Shown one piece after another: positions 43,469-53,545 of a stretch of DNA of 53,545 nt. The position numbers were made by a program, and so were the translations under genes. The notes below the pieces were generated by a model that was not told where the DNA came from, did not search any database, and saw only the letters and a program-made list of their open reading frames with translations. Origin of the DNA: Brevundimonas diminuta 3F5N (GTDB lineage: Bacteria; Pseudomonadota; Alphaproteobacteria; Caulobacterales; Caulobacteraceae); the NCBI RefSeq assembly GCF_900163625.1, contig NZ_FUIE01000011.1:1-53545 (forward strand). The letters run 5' to 3'. The stretch's first letter is position 1; every line of letters begins with the position of its first letter.

Positions 43469-45013
43469 TCAGCGATTGCGGATGAAGGTGCGGATGTCGG
43501 TCGACAGCTTCTTCAGATCGTCGTCGCGCACGTACATCATGTGGCCCGAGTGGTAGTAGTGCCACTCGATGCGGCCGTCGGTCGGGAAGCCCGGACGGTT
43601 CAGCGAGTATTCGGCGCCGAAGAAGGGCGTGGCGAAGTCGTAGTAGCCCTGACCCACCCAGACGCGCAGGCCGCTGTTCTCACGCAGGGCGCGGCCGATG
43701 TAGGGGGCCACGTTCAGATACTCCGCCCCGCCGCGCCCGGCGGTCGGCAGGTTCCAGTCCCAGTTCCGGGTGCCGCCGATCGAGGAGTAGACCACGTCGG
43801 GCGAGTACTTCAGGCCTTCGCGCGCCCAGGCGTTCATGGCGGCGGTATAGGCGCCGTCGATGCCGTAGAAGCTGGGGTCGTTGTCCGGGCGGTCGCCGGC
43901 GTTGTCGTAGTCGACGCCGGTGTAGCGCGCGTCCAGACGGCCGATGGTCAGACCGCGATCACGCAGCAGCTCCTTGTAGAAGCGGCCGGGCGACAGGCGC
44001 AGGTTGGCGTTGCTCAGATAGGTCTGCGAAATGCCGGTGTAGCGCGACAGTTGCTGCAGGATGGCCGCCCGCTCGTCGGCGGGCAGGGCGTTGCCCTTCA
44101 GCAGGGCCGAGGCGTAGGGGCCGATGGCCCAGGCGCGAGCCTCGGCGACGAACTCTTCGACGGTGGCGGGCTTGTTCGGCACCTTGTCGTGGTACCAGGC
44201 GGCGGCGGCCATCGAGGGCAGGGTGGTTACGAAGCCCAACTCATTGCCCTGGGCGTCGGCGGCCAGGCTGAAGTCCAGGATCGATGAGATCAGCAGGATG
44301 CCGTTGATCGATACGTCGGTATAGCTGCCTTCCAGCTCGTTGATGACCGCCGCCGAACGGGTGGTGCCGTAGCTTTCGCCGCCGATGAACTTGGGCGCGT
44401 TCCAGCGGCCGTGCTCGTTCAGCCACAGACGGATGAACTCGGCGATCGACTTGGCGTCCTTGGTCACGCCCCAGTAGTCGGCCGGGTCGGTCTTGCCCAG
44501 GGCGCGGCTGAAGCCGGTGCCGATCGGGTCGATGAAGACGATGTCCGTGACGTCCAGCAGGGAGTCGACGTTGTCGATGATGGGGAAGGGCGCGGCGCCG
44601 TCGTCGCGGGCGTCCGACGGCACGACCACGCGCTTGGGTCCGAAGGCGCCCATGTGCAGCCACAGGGAGCCCGAGCCGGGGCCGCCGTTCCACAGGAAGG
44701 TCACGGGACGGTTCGGGTCCGTCGGACCTTCCTTGATGTAGCTGTAGGAGACCATGGCCGCGAGCGGCTTGCCTTCCTTGTCCTTCAGATAGGTCTCGCC
44801 GGCGATGGCGCGGTAGGCGATGCGCTGGCCGCCGAAGACGCCGGTGTGGCGCGTCTCGGACATGACGGGCGGCGGGATGACGGCTTCGGTGCGGTTCGCG
44901 GCGGCGACATCGACGCGCGGCGCGCCCTGAGGCCCGCTCTGGCCCCCGCTTTGCGCCATGGCCGGCCCGGCCAGGGCCAGCGCCGAAGCGGCGACGACAA
45001 GCAGTTTCTTCAT
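43469..45013 (-). CDS. S10-family serine carboxypeptidase
   Basis: The 514-residue product has a signal peptide (MKKLLVVAASALALAGPAMAQ) and the S10 fold. The oxyanion region is FLWNGGPGSGSLWLHMGAFGP (about 106-126), and the nucleophile Ser214 lies in GGESYGTTR. The C-terminal Asp region is WVGQGYYDFATP and the His is in YYHSGHMMYV near 490. It would trim C-terminal residues from peptides in the periplasm or outside the cell. Length is normal for bacterial members. Confidence 0.93.
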   Translation of the reverse strand: MKKLLVVAASALALAGPAMAQSGGQSGPQGAPRVDVAAANRTEAVIPPPVMSETRHTGVFGGQRIAYRAIAGETYLKDKEGKPLAAMVSYSYIKEGPTDPNRPVTFLWNGGPGSGSLWLHMGAFGPKRVVVPSDARDDGAAPFPIIDNVDSLLDVTDIVFIDPIGTGFSRALGKTDPADYWGVTKDAKSIAEFIRLWLNEHGRWNAPKFIGGESYGTTRSAAVINELEGSYTDVSINGILLISSILDFSLAADAQGNELGFVTTLPSMAAAAWYHDKVPNKPATVEEFVAEARAWAIGPYASALLKGNALPADERAAILQQLSRYTGISQTYLSNANLRLSPGRFYKELLRDRGLTIGRLDARYTGVDYDNAGDRPDNDPSFYGIDGAYTAAMNAWAREGLKYSPDVVYSSIGGTRNWDWNLPTAGRGGAEYLNVAPYIGRALRENSGLRVWVGQGYYDFATPFFGAEYSLNRPGFPTDGRIEWHYYHSGHMMYVRDDDLKKLSTDIRTFIRNR

Positions 45014-45200
45014 GGATAAACCCCCAGTTTGTCTACGCGGCTCCCCCTCGAGAGCCAGGCGCGCGAACGACGCCGCCCAGCTTGGAATGAGGCGACAAGC
45101 AGGGGCGAATGTAAACCGCGGGTTCCGCCTTTATCGCGGAAGGGTTGGCTGGATACGGAGCGATTTGGCGAAGAATGTGCGGCGAGGCGCCGCGCGTTCG

Positions 45201-47018
<1,818 letters not shown>

Positions 47019-47114
47019 GGGGGCGCATATAGCGACTGACCGGCGCTTCGGCCATCGGCGTTGACGCTTCCTCATCGGCGGGCTGTAGTCGGGCGACGAC
47101 GACGGAGGGATGGA

Positions 47115-47708
47115 ATGGATCTGAGCGCTTCAGCCAGAGATGATCGCGCCGGGAAGAAGGGGCCAGGTCGGGGCTGGTACGCGGCGGCGGTGCTGCCCGT
47201 GATCTGCGGGTTCGCGGCCATGGGCGTGGTGCTGTTCACGCAACTGCCGAAGCTGGACGACGGGCTGGAGCAGATCGTCGTGCCGGGCGCGCGCGAACTG
47301 ACGCTGGAGCCCGGCCGGCACACGGTCTTTCTGGAATACCGCAGCGTCGTCGACGGCCGGGTCTATGCGGTCGATCAGGTGGCGGGTCTGACCGTCCGTG
47401 TCGAAGCGGCGGACGGCGCGCCGGTGGCCGTAAGCGCGCCCATGGGAAGTTCGACCTATTCAATGGGCGGACGTCAGGGAGAGGCGATCAATGTGTTCAG
47501 CGTCGAGCGGGCCGGAGCCTACAGAATCTCGGCCGACTATGACGGTCAGGAGGGGCCGCAGACGGTGATCGCCGTTGGACAGGGGTTCATGGGGCAGCTG
47601 TTCGCCACCGTCTTCATGGGGCTGGGCGCCGTCTTCCTGGGCATGGCCCTGACTGTGGCGGCGGTGATCGGCGTGTATCTGGCCCGGCGACGGGCGCGTC
47701 GCGCTTGA
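47115..47708 (+). CDS. Membrane protein of unknown function, periplasmic beta-rich core
   Basis: The 197-residue product has a membrane span at about 20-43 and another at about 160-187, with a central region predicted to be beta-rich and outside the membrane (RELTLEPGRHTVFLEYRS, AYRISADYDG). GGAGGG stands 6 bases before the ATG. It is divergent from the ABC-F gene and about 50 bases upstream of a TetR gene on the same strand. I recognise no family. Confidence 0.75.
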   Translation: MDLSASARDDRAGKKGPGRGWYAAAVLPVICGFAAMGVVLFTQLPKLDDGLEQIVVPGARELTLEPGRHTVFLEYRSVVDGRVYAVDQVAGLTVRVEAADGAPVAVSAPMGSSTYSMGGRQGEAINVFSVERAGAYRISADYDGQEGPQTVIAVGQGFMGQLFATVFMGLGAVFLGMALTVAAVIGVYLARRRARRA

Positions 47709-47720
47709 GCGAGTCTTGAC

Positions 47721-47748
47721 TTGACGCATACCGTCCGGTTGGTATGTA
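47721..47748 (+). promoter_or_regulatory. Promoter and operator of the TetR-SMR operon
   Basis: TTGACG (47721-47726) and TATGTA (47743-47748) are separated by 16 bases and resemble -35 and -10 elements. Between them lies the inverted repeat CATACC-N8-GGTATG (47727-47746) with ACCG/CGGT inside. Its place over the promoter suggests that the TetR protein represses its own operon. Confidence 0.7.
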
Positions 47749-47755
47749 AAGCGTC

Positions 47756-48346
47756 ATGGACACGCAGACCTTCCGCCGCACGCCTGAAGACACTCGCCGC
47801 CAGATCATAGAAATGGCCATCGAGATCGCCGCCGACCAGGGGGCGATGGCGGTGACGCTGGATGCTGTGGTGGGCCGCCTGCCGTTCAGCAAGGGCGCCT
47901 TGCTGCATCACTTCCCCAACAAGCAGGCCCTGCTGGAGGGCGTGATCGACCATCTGGCGTCCGAGATGATGGCGGCGGTGCTGGCCGAGGCGGCGCGCGA
48001 CCCCAACCCCTATGGCCGCAACGCCAGGGCCTATCTGCGGGCGGTCGTCAACGAACCGGCGACCGAACGGGACGTCAGCATCGGCCGCGCGGCCTTGGCC
48101 GCCTGCGCCATCGAGCCGAACCTGATCCCGCGCTGGCGGGCGGCGATGCGGACCCTGGCCGCCGACGATCCCGAAGACCTGGCGGGCAAGGACGACGCCC
48201 TGATGTTGCGGCTGATCGCCGACGGCCTGTGGATGACGGATCTGTTCGGCACGCATGAGATGTCGCCGGAGCAGCGCAAGGCCCTGCTGTCGCTGCTGAC
48301 GCCGGGCAGCTTGCTGACGGATGCGTATGGGGGAGCGGGCGCGTGA
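47756..48346 (+). CDS. TetR-family transcriptional regulator
   Basis: The 196-residue product has an N-terminal TetR helix-turn-helix (about 14-60: RRQIIEMAIEIAADQG, VTLDAVVGRLPFSKGALLHHFPNKQALLEGVI). The C-terminal ligand domain resembles the TetR_C group of multidrug regulators. It starts 8 bases after the -10-like element, so the leader is nearly absent. Its stop overlaps the SMR gene start (GTGA), which makes it the likely local repressor of that efflux pump. Confidence 0.9.
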   Translation: MDTQTFRRTPEDTRRQIIEMAIEIAADQGAMAVTLDAVVGRLPFSKGALLHHFPNKQALLEGVIDHLASEMMAAVLAEAARDPNPYGRNARAYLRAVVNEPATERDVSIGRAALAACAIEPNLIPRWRAAMRTLAADDPEDLAGKDDALMLRLIADGLWMTDLFGTHEMSPEQRKALLSLLTPGSLLTDAYGGAGA

Positions 48347-48681
48347 ACCTGACCACCTGGCTGGCCCTGCTGGGCGCGATCGGCTTCGAGGTGATGGGGA
48401 CGACCCTGTTGCAGCAGTCGCAGCAGTTCACCAAACCCTGGCCGACGGCGGGGCTGGCGGTGTGTTACGGGATCGCCTTCTACCTGCTGACCCTGGCGCT
48501 CAAGCAGATGCCGGTGGGGCTGGCCTATGCGATCTGGAGCGGGCTGGGGGTGGTGCTGATCTCGGTGATCGGCGTGTTCCTGTTCAAGCAGAAGCTGGAC
48601 ACGCCCGCGATCATCGGTCTGGCGCTGATCATCGGCGGGGTGGTGGTGATCAACGTCTTCTCCAAGAGCGTCAGTCACTGA
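48343..48681 (+). CDS. SMR-family multidrug efflux protein (EmrE/QacE-like)
   Basis: The 112-residue product has four membrane spans. The essential membrane Glu16 lies in LLGAIGFEVMGTT, equal to EmrE Glu14, and the family segment GLAYAIWSGLGVVLISVIG is present near 58. It exports cationic drugs or guanidinium-like compounds with proton exchange, as a dimer. The GTG start overlaps the TetR stop by 4 bases. Confidence 0.93.
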   Translation: MNLTTWLALLGAIGFEVMGTTLLQQSQQFTKPWPTAGLAVCYGIAFYLLTLALKQMPVGLAYAIWSGLGVVLISVIGVFLFKQKLDTPAIIGLALIIGGVVVINVFSKSVSH

Positions 48682-48722
48682 AGCCGCGACAGACGGGGAT
48701 TTGGGGCGTATAGGGCGCGCCC

Positions 48723-49202
48723 ATGAATTCCACGTCGCCCAAGCCTTTCTGGGAAACCAAGACCCTGGCGGAGATGTCTCCGTCCGAGTGGGAGAGTCTG
48801 TGCGACGGCTGCGGCCTGTGCTGCGTCATCCGGTTTGAGGACGAGGACTCGGGCCAGATCATTCCGACGCATGTCCATTGCAAGCTGTTCGACCCGGATC
48901 GCTGCACCTGCACCGACTACGCCCAGCGCCAGGCCGAGGTGCCGGACTGCGTGCAACTGACGCCCGACAACATCGAGCGGCTGAAGTGGATGCCGCTGTC
49001 GTGCGGCTATCGTCGGCTGCATGAGGGGCGGACGCTGGCCTGGTGGCACCCGCTGGTGTCTGGCGATCCGGAGACGGTGCACACGGCCGGGGTGTCGGTG
49101 CGGCGTCAGACGATTTCGGAACTGGCGCTGAAGGAGCCGGAGGACGCGCTGGACTTCGAAGCGCCGGAATGGATGGGCGAACGGGGCGTTGCTAACGAAT
49201 AA
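48723..49202 (+). CDS. UPF0260 (YcgN-like) cysteine-cluster protein
   Basis: The 159-residue cytoplasmic protein has the family Cys cluster: LCDGCGLCC near residue 27, then [17 protein letters not shown] near 51 and PDCVQLT near 75, with [20 protein letters not shown] after. The pattern suggests a bound metal or iron-sulfur centre, but the function is not known. It starts 41 bases after the SMR gene. Confidence 0.9.
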   Translation: MNSTSPKPFWETKTLAEMSPSEWESLCDGCGLCCVIRFEDEDSGQIIPTHVHCKLFDPDRCTCTDYAQRQAEVPDCVQLTPDNIERLKWMPLSCGYRRLHEGRTLAWWHPLVSGDPETVHTAGVSVRRQTISELALKEPEDALDFEAPEWMGERGVANE

Positions 49203-49234
49203 TTCGTTGGAAGCGGGCCAGGGTGGGGACCAAG

Positions 49235-51646
49235 ATGGCTATTGTCGCAACACAATCGAAGTCGACGGCAGGCGGGCGTGACGCCTTCGATCGATTGACG
49301 GCGATCGCCTGCGCGGCGTTCCGCGCGCCCCACGCCATGATCACCGTGCTGGACGAGGACCGCGCCGTCTTCCTGTCCGGCGTGGGCCTGGACGAGACCA
49401 GCATTCCGCGCATGAGCAGCGTCAGCCACGCCCTGGCGGGCATGGGCGTCGACGCCGTGGTGGTGGTCGAGGATGCGCTGGAGCATCCGGTCTATCGCGA
49501 TCATCCCATGGTGGTCGGCGAGCCGCGCGTGCGCTTCTTCCTGGGCGCCACGGTGCGCGGGGCCGACGGCCGCGCGGCGGGCGCCATCGGAGTGATGGAC
49601 GTCAAGCCGCGTCCGGCGCCGACAGAGACGGAGCTGCGGCTGATCCGCGAGCTGGCCGGGCTGGCGGGCGAACTGATGGAGCATGCCGAGGCCATGCGTC
49701 AGGAGGCGGCGCGCCTGGAGACGCTGCGCCTGGCCGAGGACATGGTCGGGGTCGGGCGCTGGCGGTATGAGGTCATGACCGGGGCCGTGACCTGGTCGGA
49801 CGAGATCTATCGCATCCATGCGATCGCGCCGGGCGCCTTCTCGCCTACGCTGGAGGATGTGTTCAGCCACTATCATCAGGATGACCGCGCCGAGATCCAG
49901 CACCTGGTCGAACGGGCGCTGAAGACGGGCGAGGGCTACACCTTCAAGCTGAGGCTGGTCGGGACCGACGGCGTCGAGCGCGTCGTGGCGGCCGAGGGCG
50001 CGACGGAGAAGGACTCCACCGGCCGGGTGATCGCCATGTTCGGCGTCATGCAGGACGTGACCGAGCGTGAACGCCTGTTGCGGGCGGCCCAGACCAATGA
50101 GCGACGCTATCGCCTGCTGGCCGAGAACACCGGCGACGTCATCACGCGGGTCAAGATGGATGGGTCGAGCAAATACATCTCGCCGGCGATCCAGCAGCTT
50201 CTGGGCTGGACCTTTGAAGAGATGACGGGGCAGTCGACCGACTATGTCCACCCCGAGGACCGCCACCTGGTGCTGGGCGCCATCGGCAAGGCGGTCAAGA
50301 GCGGAGAGCCGACCCGCCTGGAGCACCGGGCGGTGCACAAGAACGGCGAGACCGTCTGGGTCGAATGCACCTTCAAGGCCCTGAGAGACGAACACGGCCA
50401 TGTCGATGACGTGGTGGTGGTGATCCGCGACATGACCCAGCGCAAGGCGCTGGAGGCGGAGGTGCTGGAAGCCAAGGAGACCGCTGAGGCCGCGGTGCAG
50501 GCCAAGAGCGAATTCCTGGCCAACATGAGCCATGAGCTGCGGACGCCGCTGACCAGCGTGATCGGCTTCTCCGGCCTGCTGCAGGGGTCGGAGCATCTGC
50601 CGCCGGAAGAGCGCATCTATGTCGAGCGCATCGCCACGGCGTCGGAGGCCTTGCTGGGCGTCATCAACGACATCCTCGACTATTCCAAGCTGGAAGCCGA
50701 CGCGATCGAGATGGACCCCGAGCCGTTCGACACGCGGGCCCTGGTGGACGGGGCCGCCGCCATCGTGGAGAGCCAGTGCTCGCTCAAGGGTCTGATCCTG
50801 CGCGTGGTGGTGGCCGCCGATACGCCCGCGCGCCTGACCGGCGACAAGGGGCGGCTGCGCCAGGTGATGCTGAACTTCCTGTCCAATGCGGTGAAGTTCA
50901 CGGCGCGAGGCGAGGTGACGCTGACGCTGGACGGGCGGTTTGACGAGAAGGGTCTGTGGCGGATGCGCGCAGCGGTCAGCGACACCGGCATCGGCATTCC
51001 GGCCGAGAAGATCGACGAACTGTTCCACCGCTTCACCCAGGCCGACGCCTCGACGACGCGGGTCTATGGCGGGACGGGGCTGGGGCTGGCGATTTCACGC
51101 CGTCTGGTCGAGCTGATGGACGGGCGGATCGGGGTGGACAGCACGCCGGGGCAGGGCTCGACCTTCTGGTTCGAGGCGCCGCTGGCCGTGGCCGAGGCCG
51201 AAGACGATGCGGTCGAGACACGTCAGGGGCAGACGGCGAACTCTGCGATCCGCGGCCGGGTGCTGATGGCCGACGACGCGGCCGCCAACCGCGAACTGGT
51301 CAGCGCTATCCTGCGGAATCTGGGGCTGGAGATCGACGCCGTGGCCGACGGCGCCGAGGCGGTCCACGCCGTGCATTCGGGCGCTTATGATCTGGTGCTG
51401 ATGGACGTGCACATGCCGGTCATGGATGGGTTGAAGGCCACGCGCGAGATTCGCCGGATGCAAGCGGGGACCGGGCGGCGGACGCCGATCCTGGCCCTGA
51501 CGGCCAACGTCCAGGCCGAGCAGGTGACGCGCTGCCTCGAGGCGGGGATGGACGGCCATCTGGCCAAGCCGATCCAGATCGCCGAGCTGGCCGCCGCCCT
51601 GACGCGGTGGCTGTCCTGCGACGAACCGCCCGCGATGGCGGTCTAG
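49235..51646 (+). CDS. Hybrid histidine kinase: GAF-PAS-PAS-HisKA-HATPase-REC
   Basis: The 803-residue product has no membrane span and so is a cytoplasmic sensor. In order it has a GAF domain (about 15-155), PAS with PAC (about 170-280), PAS with PAC (about 285-405), HisKA with His433 ([10 protein letters not shown]), HATPase (about 535-655: [29 protein letters not shown]) and a receiver with Asp724 ([11 protein letters not shown]). It would autophosphorylate and pass phosphate to its own receiver and then to an unidentified partner. The ATG at 49235 has GGGGA 7 bases upstream; an in-frame GTG lies at 49223. Confidence 0.92.
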   Translation: MAIVATQSKSTAGGRDAFDRLTAIACAAFRAPHAMITVLDEDRAVFLSGVGLDETSIPRMSSVSHALAGMGVDAVVVVEDALEHPVYRDHPMVVGEPRVRFFLGATVRGADGRAAGAIGVMDVKPRPAPTETELRLIRELAGLAGELMEHAEAMRQEAARLETLRLAEDMVGVGRWRYEVMTGAVTWSDEIYRIHAIAPGAFSPTLEDVFSHYHQDDRAEIQHLVERALKTGEGYTFKLRLVGTDGVERVVAAEGATEKDSTGRVIAMFGVMQDVTERERLLRAAQTNERRYRLLAENTGDVITRVKMDGSSKYISPAIQQLLGWTFEEMTGQSTDYVHPEDRHLVLGAIGKAVKSGEPTRLEHRAVHKNGETVWVECTFKALRDEHGHVDDVVVVIRDMTQRKALEAEVLEAKETAEAAVQAKSEFLANMSHELRTPLTSVIGFSGLLQGSEHLPPEERIYVERIATASEALLGVINDILDYSKLEADAIEMDPEPFDTRALVDGAAAIVESQCSLKGLILRVVVAADTPARLTGDKGRLRQVMLNFLSNAVKFTARGEVTLTLDGRFDEKGLWRMRAAVSDTGIGIPAEKIDELFHRFTQADASTTRVYGGTGLGLAISRRLVELMDGRIGVDSTPGQGSTFWFEAPLAVAEAEDDAVETRQGQTANSAIRGRVLMADDAAANRELVSAILRNLGLEIDAVADGAEAVHAVHSGAYDLVLMDVHMPVMDGLKATREIRRMQAGTGRRTPILALTANVQAEQVTRCLEAGMDGHLAKPIQIAELAAALTRWLSCDEPPAMAV

Positions 51647-51767
51647 GCGCCAGCCGTTCCGCTCCGGCTATCGCGGCCGAGGGCGTCGATCCCTGTAAAT
51701 TCCCGGCTTTGGGAAGTTCTGGAGGCTGTTTGTCAGCCTGAGGACGCTGGTCCGCTATGGTTCGGTC

Positions 51768-52220
51768 ATGGCGAGAAAAGGGGACGAGGCGGAGCGGGCG
51801 GCGGCGGTCGCGCAGTGGCTGGACGGGGCGCTGGGGCGGTTGATGCAACTGACCGATGAAGCGATCGCCGTGGTGGCCGCCGCGGAGCCTCCGGCCGACG
51901 TGGCCGAGGCCGAGAAGCGGGGGCGCGCCATCGGCGTGCTGGCCCGCACGGCCAGGTCGGTGGCGGCGCTGGCGGCCGCGTCCCCTCGCAAACCTCGCGA
52001 CCCTGAAGAGGACGGAATGAGCGAAGACGATCGTGACATCACCGACGACGAAGAACGGACCGTGCGGGCAGAGCTGCAGTCTCGTCTCGATCATCTTCTC
52101 GGGGTCGCAGAGCGCAAGGGATTTGGCGCAACAGCGGCTGACGCAGGCGCCGCGCGGGGAGCTGTTGCGCCTGCTGAGGGCGACGCCGAGGCTGAACGAG
52201 GAACAGGTCTGGCCGTCTGA
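51768..52220 (+). CDS. GTA-type small terminase (gp1-like) candidate
   Basis: The reading gives 150 residues. The first 115 look like a DNA-packaging small subunit: a helical N-terminus (AAAVAQWLDGALGRLMQLTDEAIAVVAAAE) and an acidic linker, then DDEERTVRAELQSRLDHLLGVAERK. The last 35 residues are Ala/Gly-rich and overlap the probable start of the large terminase by about 98 bases, which hints that this tail is of low constraint. Position directly before the terminase is the main support. In gene transfer agents such a protein recognises DNA for packaging. Confidence 0.65.
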   Translation: MARKGDEAERAAAVAQWLDGALGRLMQLTDEAIAVVAAAEPPADVAEAEKRGRAIGVLARTARSVAALAAASPRKPRDPEEDGMSEDDRDITDDEERTVRAELQSRLDHLLGVAERKGFGATAADAGAARGAVAPAEGDAEAERGTGLAV

Positions 52221-53364
52221 CGCGGACTGGCGCACCTGGGTGCTTCTGGGCGGGCGCGGGTCGGGCAAGACGTTTGCGGGCGGGTTCTGGATGAACGAAC
52301 TGGCCAAGGCGGAGGATCGGACCTTCGCCCTGGTCGGGCCGGCGCTGCATGATGTGCGCGAGGTGATGGTCGAGGGGCCGTCGGGGCTGAAGGCGCAGGC
52401 GCCGGGCGACAACCGGCCGCGCTGGGAGGCGGGGCGGCGCAGGCTGGTCTGGCCCTCGGGCGCGGCGGCCTATGCGTTTTCAGCCGAAGACCCGGACAGT
52501 CTGCGCGGGCCGCAGTTTCATGCGGCGTGGGCGGATGAATTCTGCGCCTGGAGGAACATCGAGGCGACGCTGTCGAACCTGAGGTTCGGGCTGCGGCTGG
52601 GGGCGGACCCGAAGCTGGCGATCACGACGACGCCACGTCCGATCCCGGCGCTGAGGCGGTTGCTGGTTGAGCCGGGGGTGGTGAAGGCGCGGCTGGCGAC
52701 CAAGGACAATGCGGACAATCTGGCGCCGGGGTTTCTGGGGCATCTGCAGGCGCTCTACGCCGGGACGCGGCTGGAGGCGCAGGAGATGGAGGGGCTGGTG
52801 GTCGAGGCCGACGGCGCCCTGTTCCGGGCCGAGGATCTGGCGCGGGCGCGGGGCGGGCGTCCGGCGAAGTTCGAGCGGGTGGTGGTGGCGGTCGATCCGC
52901 CGGCCAGCGCCCACGGCGACGCCTGCGGGATCGTGGCGGCGGGGCGCAGGGACAGGACGGGCTATGTGCTGGCCGATCGTTCGGCGCGGGGACTGTCGCC
53001 CGCCGGATGGGCGCGGCGCGCAGCCGAGACGGCGCGGGAGTTCGAGGCTGACCTGGTGTTGGCCGAGGCCAATCAGGGCGGGGAGATGGTGCGGACCCTG
53101 CTGGGGCAGGCGGATTGCCCGGCGCAGGTGAGGCTGGTGCATGCCAGTCGGTCGAAGAAGGCGCGGGCCGAGCCGGTGGCGGCGCTCTACGAGCAGGGGC
53201 GGGTGGTCCACTGCGGCGCGTTTCCGGCGCTGGAAGAAGAGATGATGGCGCTGGGGAGCGAGGCGCCGGGGACCAAGAGCCCCGACCGGGCGGATGCCCT
53301 GGTCTGGGCGCTGACGCATCTGCTGCTGGCCGGGAAGACGCAGCCGAGGTTGCGGGCGCTCTAG
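52123..53364 (+). CDS. Large terminase / DNA-packaging protein of a gene transfer agent or related prophage
   Basis: The product is about 413 residues from a TTG at 52123, chosen for AAGGGA upstream and because earlier codons overlap the small terminase in atypical sequence; the frame is open back to 52033. It has the ATPase Walker A GGRGSGKT (about 44-51), a Walker B-like region AAWADEFCAWR near 137, and a nuclease domain with VAVDPPASAHGDACG near 235 and DRADALVWAL near the end. It resembles the Rhodobacter-type GTA terminase. Portal and head genes would be expected after the window edge. Confidence 0.82.
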   Translation: MAQQRLTQAPRGELLRLLRATPRLNEEQVWPSDADWRTWVLLGGRGSGKTFAGGFWMNELAKAEDRTFALVGPALHDVREVMVEGPSGLKAQAPGDNRPRWEAGRRRLVWPSGAAAYAFSAEDPDSLRGPQFHAAWADEFCAWRNIEATLSNLRFGLRLGADPKLAITTTPRPIPALRRLLVEPGVVKARLATKDNADNLAPGFLGHLQALYAGTRLEAQEMEGLVVEADGALFRAEDLARARGGRPAKFERVVVAVDPPASAHGDACGIVAAGRRDRTGYVLADRSARGLSPAGWARRAAETAREFEADLVLAEANQGGEMVRTLLGQADCPAQVRLVHASRSKKARAEPVAALYEQGRVVHCGAFPALEEEMMALGSEAPGTKSPDRADALVWALTHLLLAGKTQPRLRAL

Positions 53365-53371
53365 CGGGTTT

Positions 53372-53516
53372 CCTTCTCCCCTTGAGGGAGAAGGTGGATT
53401 GCGGAGCAAGACGGATGAGGGGTGCGGGGAAGCGGGTTGACGGCTTCCAGGCAGGCCTCGCGTCGACACCCCTCATCCGGCCCTGATGGGCCACCTTCTC
53501 CCTCAAGGGGAGAAGG
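53372..53516. repeat. Paired inverted extragenic repeats after the terminase gene
   Basis: The core at 53372-53394 (CCTTCTCCCC...GGGAGAAGG) and its reverse complement at 53494-53516 bracket a unit with GGATGAGGGG and its complement inside. It is the same unit as at 30-196 and lies 8 bases after the terminase stop. Confidence 0.85.
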
Positions 53517-53545
53517 AAGATGGATATGGAGAAACACATGGATTG

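Noticed and set aside
49106..51028. 640-residue open frame antisense to the histidine kinase
   Set aside because: It lies against a multi-domain kinase with clear motifs and shows no family pattern.

Overview
The window is GC-rich chromosomal DNA from an alphaproteobacterium, most likely Caulobacterales and plausibly Brevundimonas or a close relative. The grounds are codon use, the gene order of the mra/mur/fts cluster, a gene-transfer-agent-type terminase pair, UPF0260 and DUF2336 genes, and clustered CCTTCTCCCC...GGGGAGAAGG extragenic repeats. The genus is inferred, not proven.

Layout. (1) 1-4391: short convergent or same-strand metabolic genes (CitE-like lyase, SDR, ROK sugar kinase, free methionine-R-sulfoxide reductase, two secreted proteins). 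(2) 4418-21601: a complete 17,184-bp Tn7-like transposon whose two ends I could place to the base. It begins TGTCG and ends CGACA, carries 20-bp direct repeats of a putative TnsB site at both ends, and is flanked by the 5-bp duplication CACGG. It sits 1 bp plus the duplication beyond the CCA end of a tRNA(CAT) gene. It encodes an overlapping tnsA-tnsB-tnsC-tniQ operon with a large 661-residue TniQ/TnsD-like protein carrying extra helix-turn-helix segments, and no Cas genes or CRISPR array. Its cargo looks like anti-phage defence: a PD-(D/E)xK nuclease fused to a helical-repeat protein, an AbiC-like membrane protein, a HEPN-motif protein, and an RloC/PrrC-like ABC ATPase. It also holds a serine recombinase and a 160-bp MITE-like insertion. 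(3) 21608-26278: the tRNA, a SIMPL-domain protein, SppA, a small membrane protein, an AmpD-like amidase and RNase P RNA. (4) 26281-37911: the division and cell-wall operon mraZ-rsmH-ftsL-ftsI-murE-murF-mraY-murD-ftsW-murG, most genes overlapping by a few bases, with four MraZ boxes and a GTTC-N7-GTTC LexA-type box upstream. It stops at murG. (5) 38083-51646: MscS channel, DUF2336 protein, a frameshifted proline-rich secreted protein, NMT1-like lipoprotein, S10 peptidase, Uup-like ABC-F ATPase, a TetR-SMR efflux operon, YcgN-like protein and a hybrid histidine kinase. (6) 51768-53364: small and large terminase genes of what looks like a gene transfer agent cluster that continues beyond the window.

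The most notable system is the Tn7-like element. It appears to home to a tRNA gene through a DNA-reading TniQ protein and carries a compact set of defence-like genes. One of these, an anticodon-nuclease-like ATPase, lies between tnsA and the tRNA-proximal end, where the classical Tn7 layout has no cargo. Functions of the cargo are predictions from motifs read by eye.
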